From positions 1 through 6,925 of the forward strand of contig WFSK01000065.1 of assembly GCA_015486095.1 (NCBI GenBank): DNA of 6,925 nt, written 5' to 3'. How positions within the stretch are numbered: position 1 is the stretch's first letter; each line of letters opens with the position of its first letter. Below are positions 6,699 through 6,925 of this stretch, in pieces. Source of the DNA: Thermotogae bacterium (lineage in GTDB: Bacteria; Thermotogota; Thermotogae; B3-G13). Position numbers and translations under genes: made by a program. The notes beneath the pieces were generated by a model that saw only the letters and a list, made by a program, of their open reading frames with translations, did not search any database and was not told where the DNA came from.

Positions 6699-6925
6699 TC
6701 ACTCTACCGGTTTTATCAAACCGTAATTACCATCCTTTCTTTTATAAAGGACGTTTATTCTATCTGTCTTGGAATCTCTGAAGACAAAGAAACTATGACC
6801 GAGCATTTCCATTTGCATTATAGCTTCGTCGACAGAAATGGGTTTTACTTCGAATTCCTTTTCCTTAACCACCTTATACCCGGATTCGTCGTTCTCACTT
6901 CCTAATGGAGAATTTTCTTCAATTC
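6699..6925 (-). CDS. hpf: Long-form ribosome hibernation promoting factor, C-terminal part (5' end beyond the right edge)
   Basis: This is the end of a long HPF/RaiA-family protein, which pairs ribosomes into inactive 100S dimers when growth slows. The 74 visible residues are a short acidic linker (about 1-15, ending ENDESG), a charged stretch KVVKEKEFEVKP (17-28), and the C-terminal dimerisation domain. That domain shows ISVDEAIMQMEMLGHSFFVF (29-48), then RINVLYKRKDGNYGLIKP (55-72), and ends with a TGA stop at 6701-6699. This block is typical of the long HPF found in most bacteria outside the gamma-proteobacteria, so the missing N-terminal ribosome-binding domain should lie beyond the window. 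The first complete in-frame codon is at 6923. The yqeY start follows 28 nt after the stop. The intergenic stretch shows no clear terminator hairpin, only the yqeY ribosome binding site, so hpf probably belongs to the same transcript. Confidence 0.93.
   Translation of the reverse strand, partial: IEENSPLGSENDESGYKVVKEKEFEVKPISVDEAIMQMEMLGHSFFVFRDSKTDRINVLYKRKDGNYGLIKPVE

Larger units (their letters stand above)
1..6925 (-). other. Single co-directional cluster, probable operon hpf-yqeY-dnaX-ebfC-gap-pgk-tpiA-tkt(N)-tkt(C)
   Basis: Nine genes run the same way with junctions of +28, +22, +18, +18, +5, +6, -1 and -8 nt in transcription order. No junction has space for a rho-independent terminator with its T-tract, and I saw none. 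Close spacing and shared stop/start bases argue for co-transcription and translational coupling, at least from gap to the transketolase genes. Promoters must lie upstream of the right edge or inside a coding region such as ebfC or dnaX, which I could not confirm by eye. Confidence 0.75.

Noticed and set aside
1..6925. Defence system, mobile element, CRISPR, toxin-antitoxin or other accessory module
   Set aside because: Every part of the window is taken up by conserved housekeeping genes with short spacers; I found no direct repeats, inverted terminal repeats, transposase or integrase motifs, or unexplained open frames.

Overview
The window is a single uninterrupted run of nine co-directional protein genes, all on the minus strand. 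It therefore reads from the right edge to the left edge. In transcription order they are: hpf (3' part only), yqeY, dnaX, ebfC/ybaB, gap, pgk, tpiA, the transketolase N-terminal subunit, and the transketolase C-terminal subunit (cut by the left edge). Gaps between genes are 28 nt or less, and the last two junctions overlap. I see no room for a terminator or a separate promoter at any junction, so the layout suggests one long transcription unit. I found no RNA genes, mobile elements, CRISPR arrays or long repeats, and no stretch over 300 bases without a gene. The long plus-strand open frames are antisense shadows of these genes.

The right part (about 4411-6925) holds housekeeping genes of translation and replication. 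These are the dimerisation domain of a long-form ribosome hibernation factor, a GatB/YqeY-like protein, the DNA polymerase III tau/gamma clamp-loader subunit, and a YbaB/EbfC nucleoid-associated protein. The dnaX-ebfC pair is a classic bacterial neighbourhood, but recR, its common third member, is not the next gene.

The left part (1-4392) holds central carbon metabolism. GAPDH, phosphoglycerate kinase and triosephosphate isomerase catalyse consecutive or adjacent triose-phosphate steps of glycolysis/gluconeogenesis. A transketolase split into two polypeptides follows, and it uses glyceraldehyde 3-phosphate in the non-oxidative pentose phosphate pathway. The four enzyme activities thus share the triose-phosphate pool.

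The organism is a bacterium, given Shine-Dalgarno-led genes, DnaX, HPF and bacterial-type GAPDH, PGK and TIM. Arginine is encoded almost entirely by AGA/AGG (10 of 10 in the visible transketolase C-terminal subunit), and ATA is common for isoleucine. This pattern, with Lys/Glu-rich proteins and mid-range GC by eye, is often seen in thermophiles and in uncultivated candidate phyla. I cannot name the phylum. The content is mainly ordinary core genome. The points most worth a second look are the non-canonical residues in GAPDH signature blocks and the fusion of a replication/translation cluster to a glycolytic cluster. I did not find an undescribed system.
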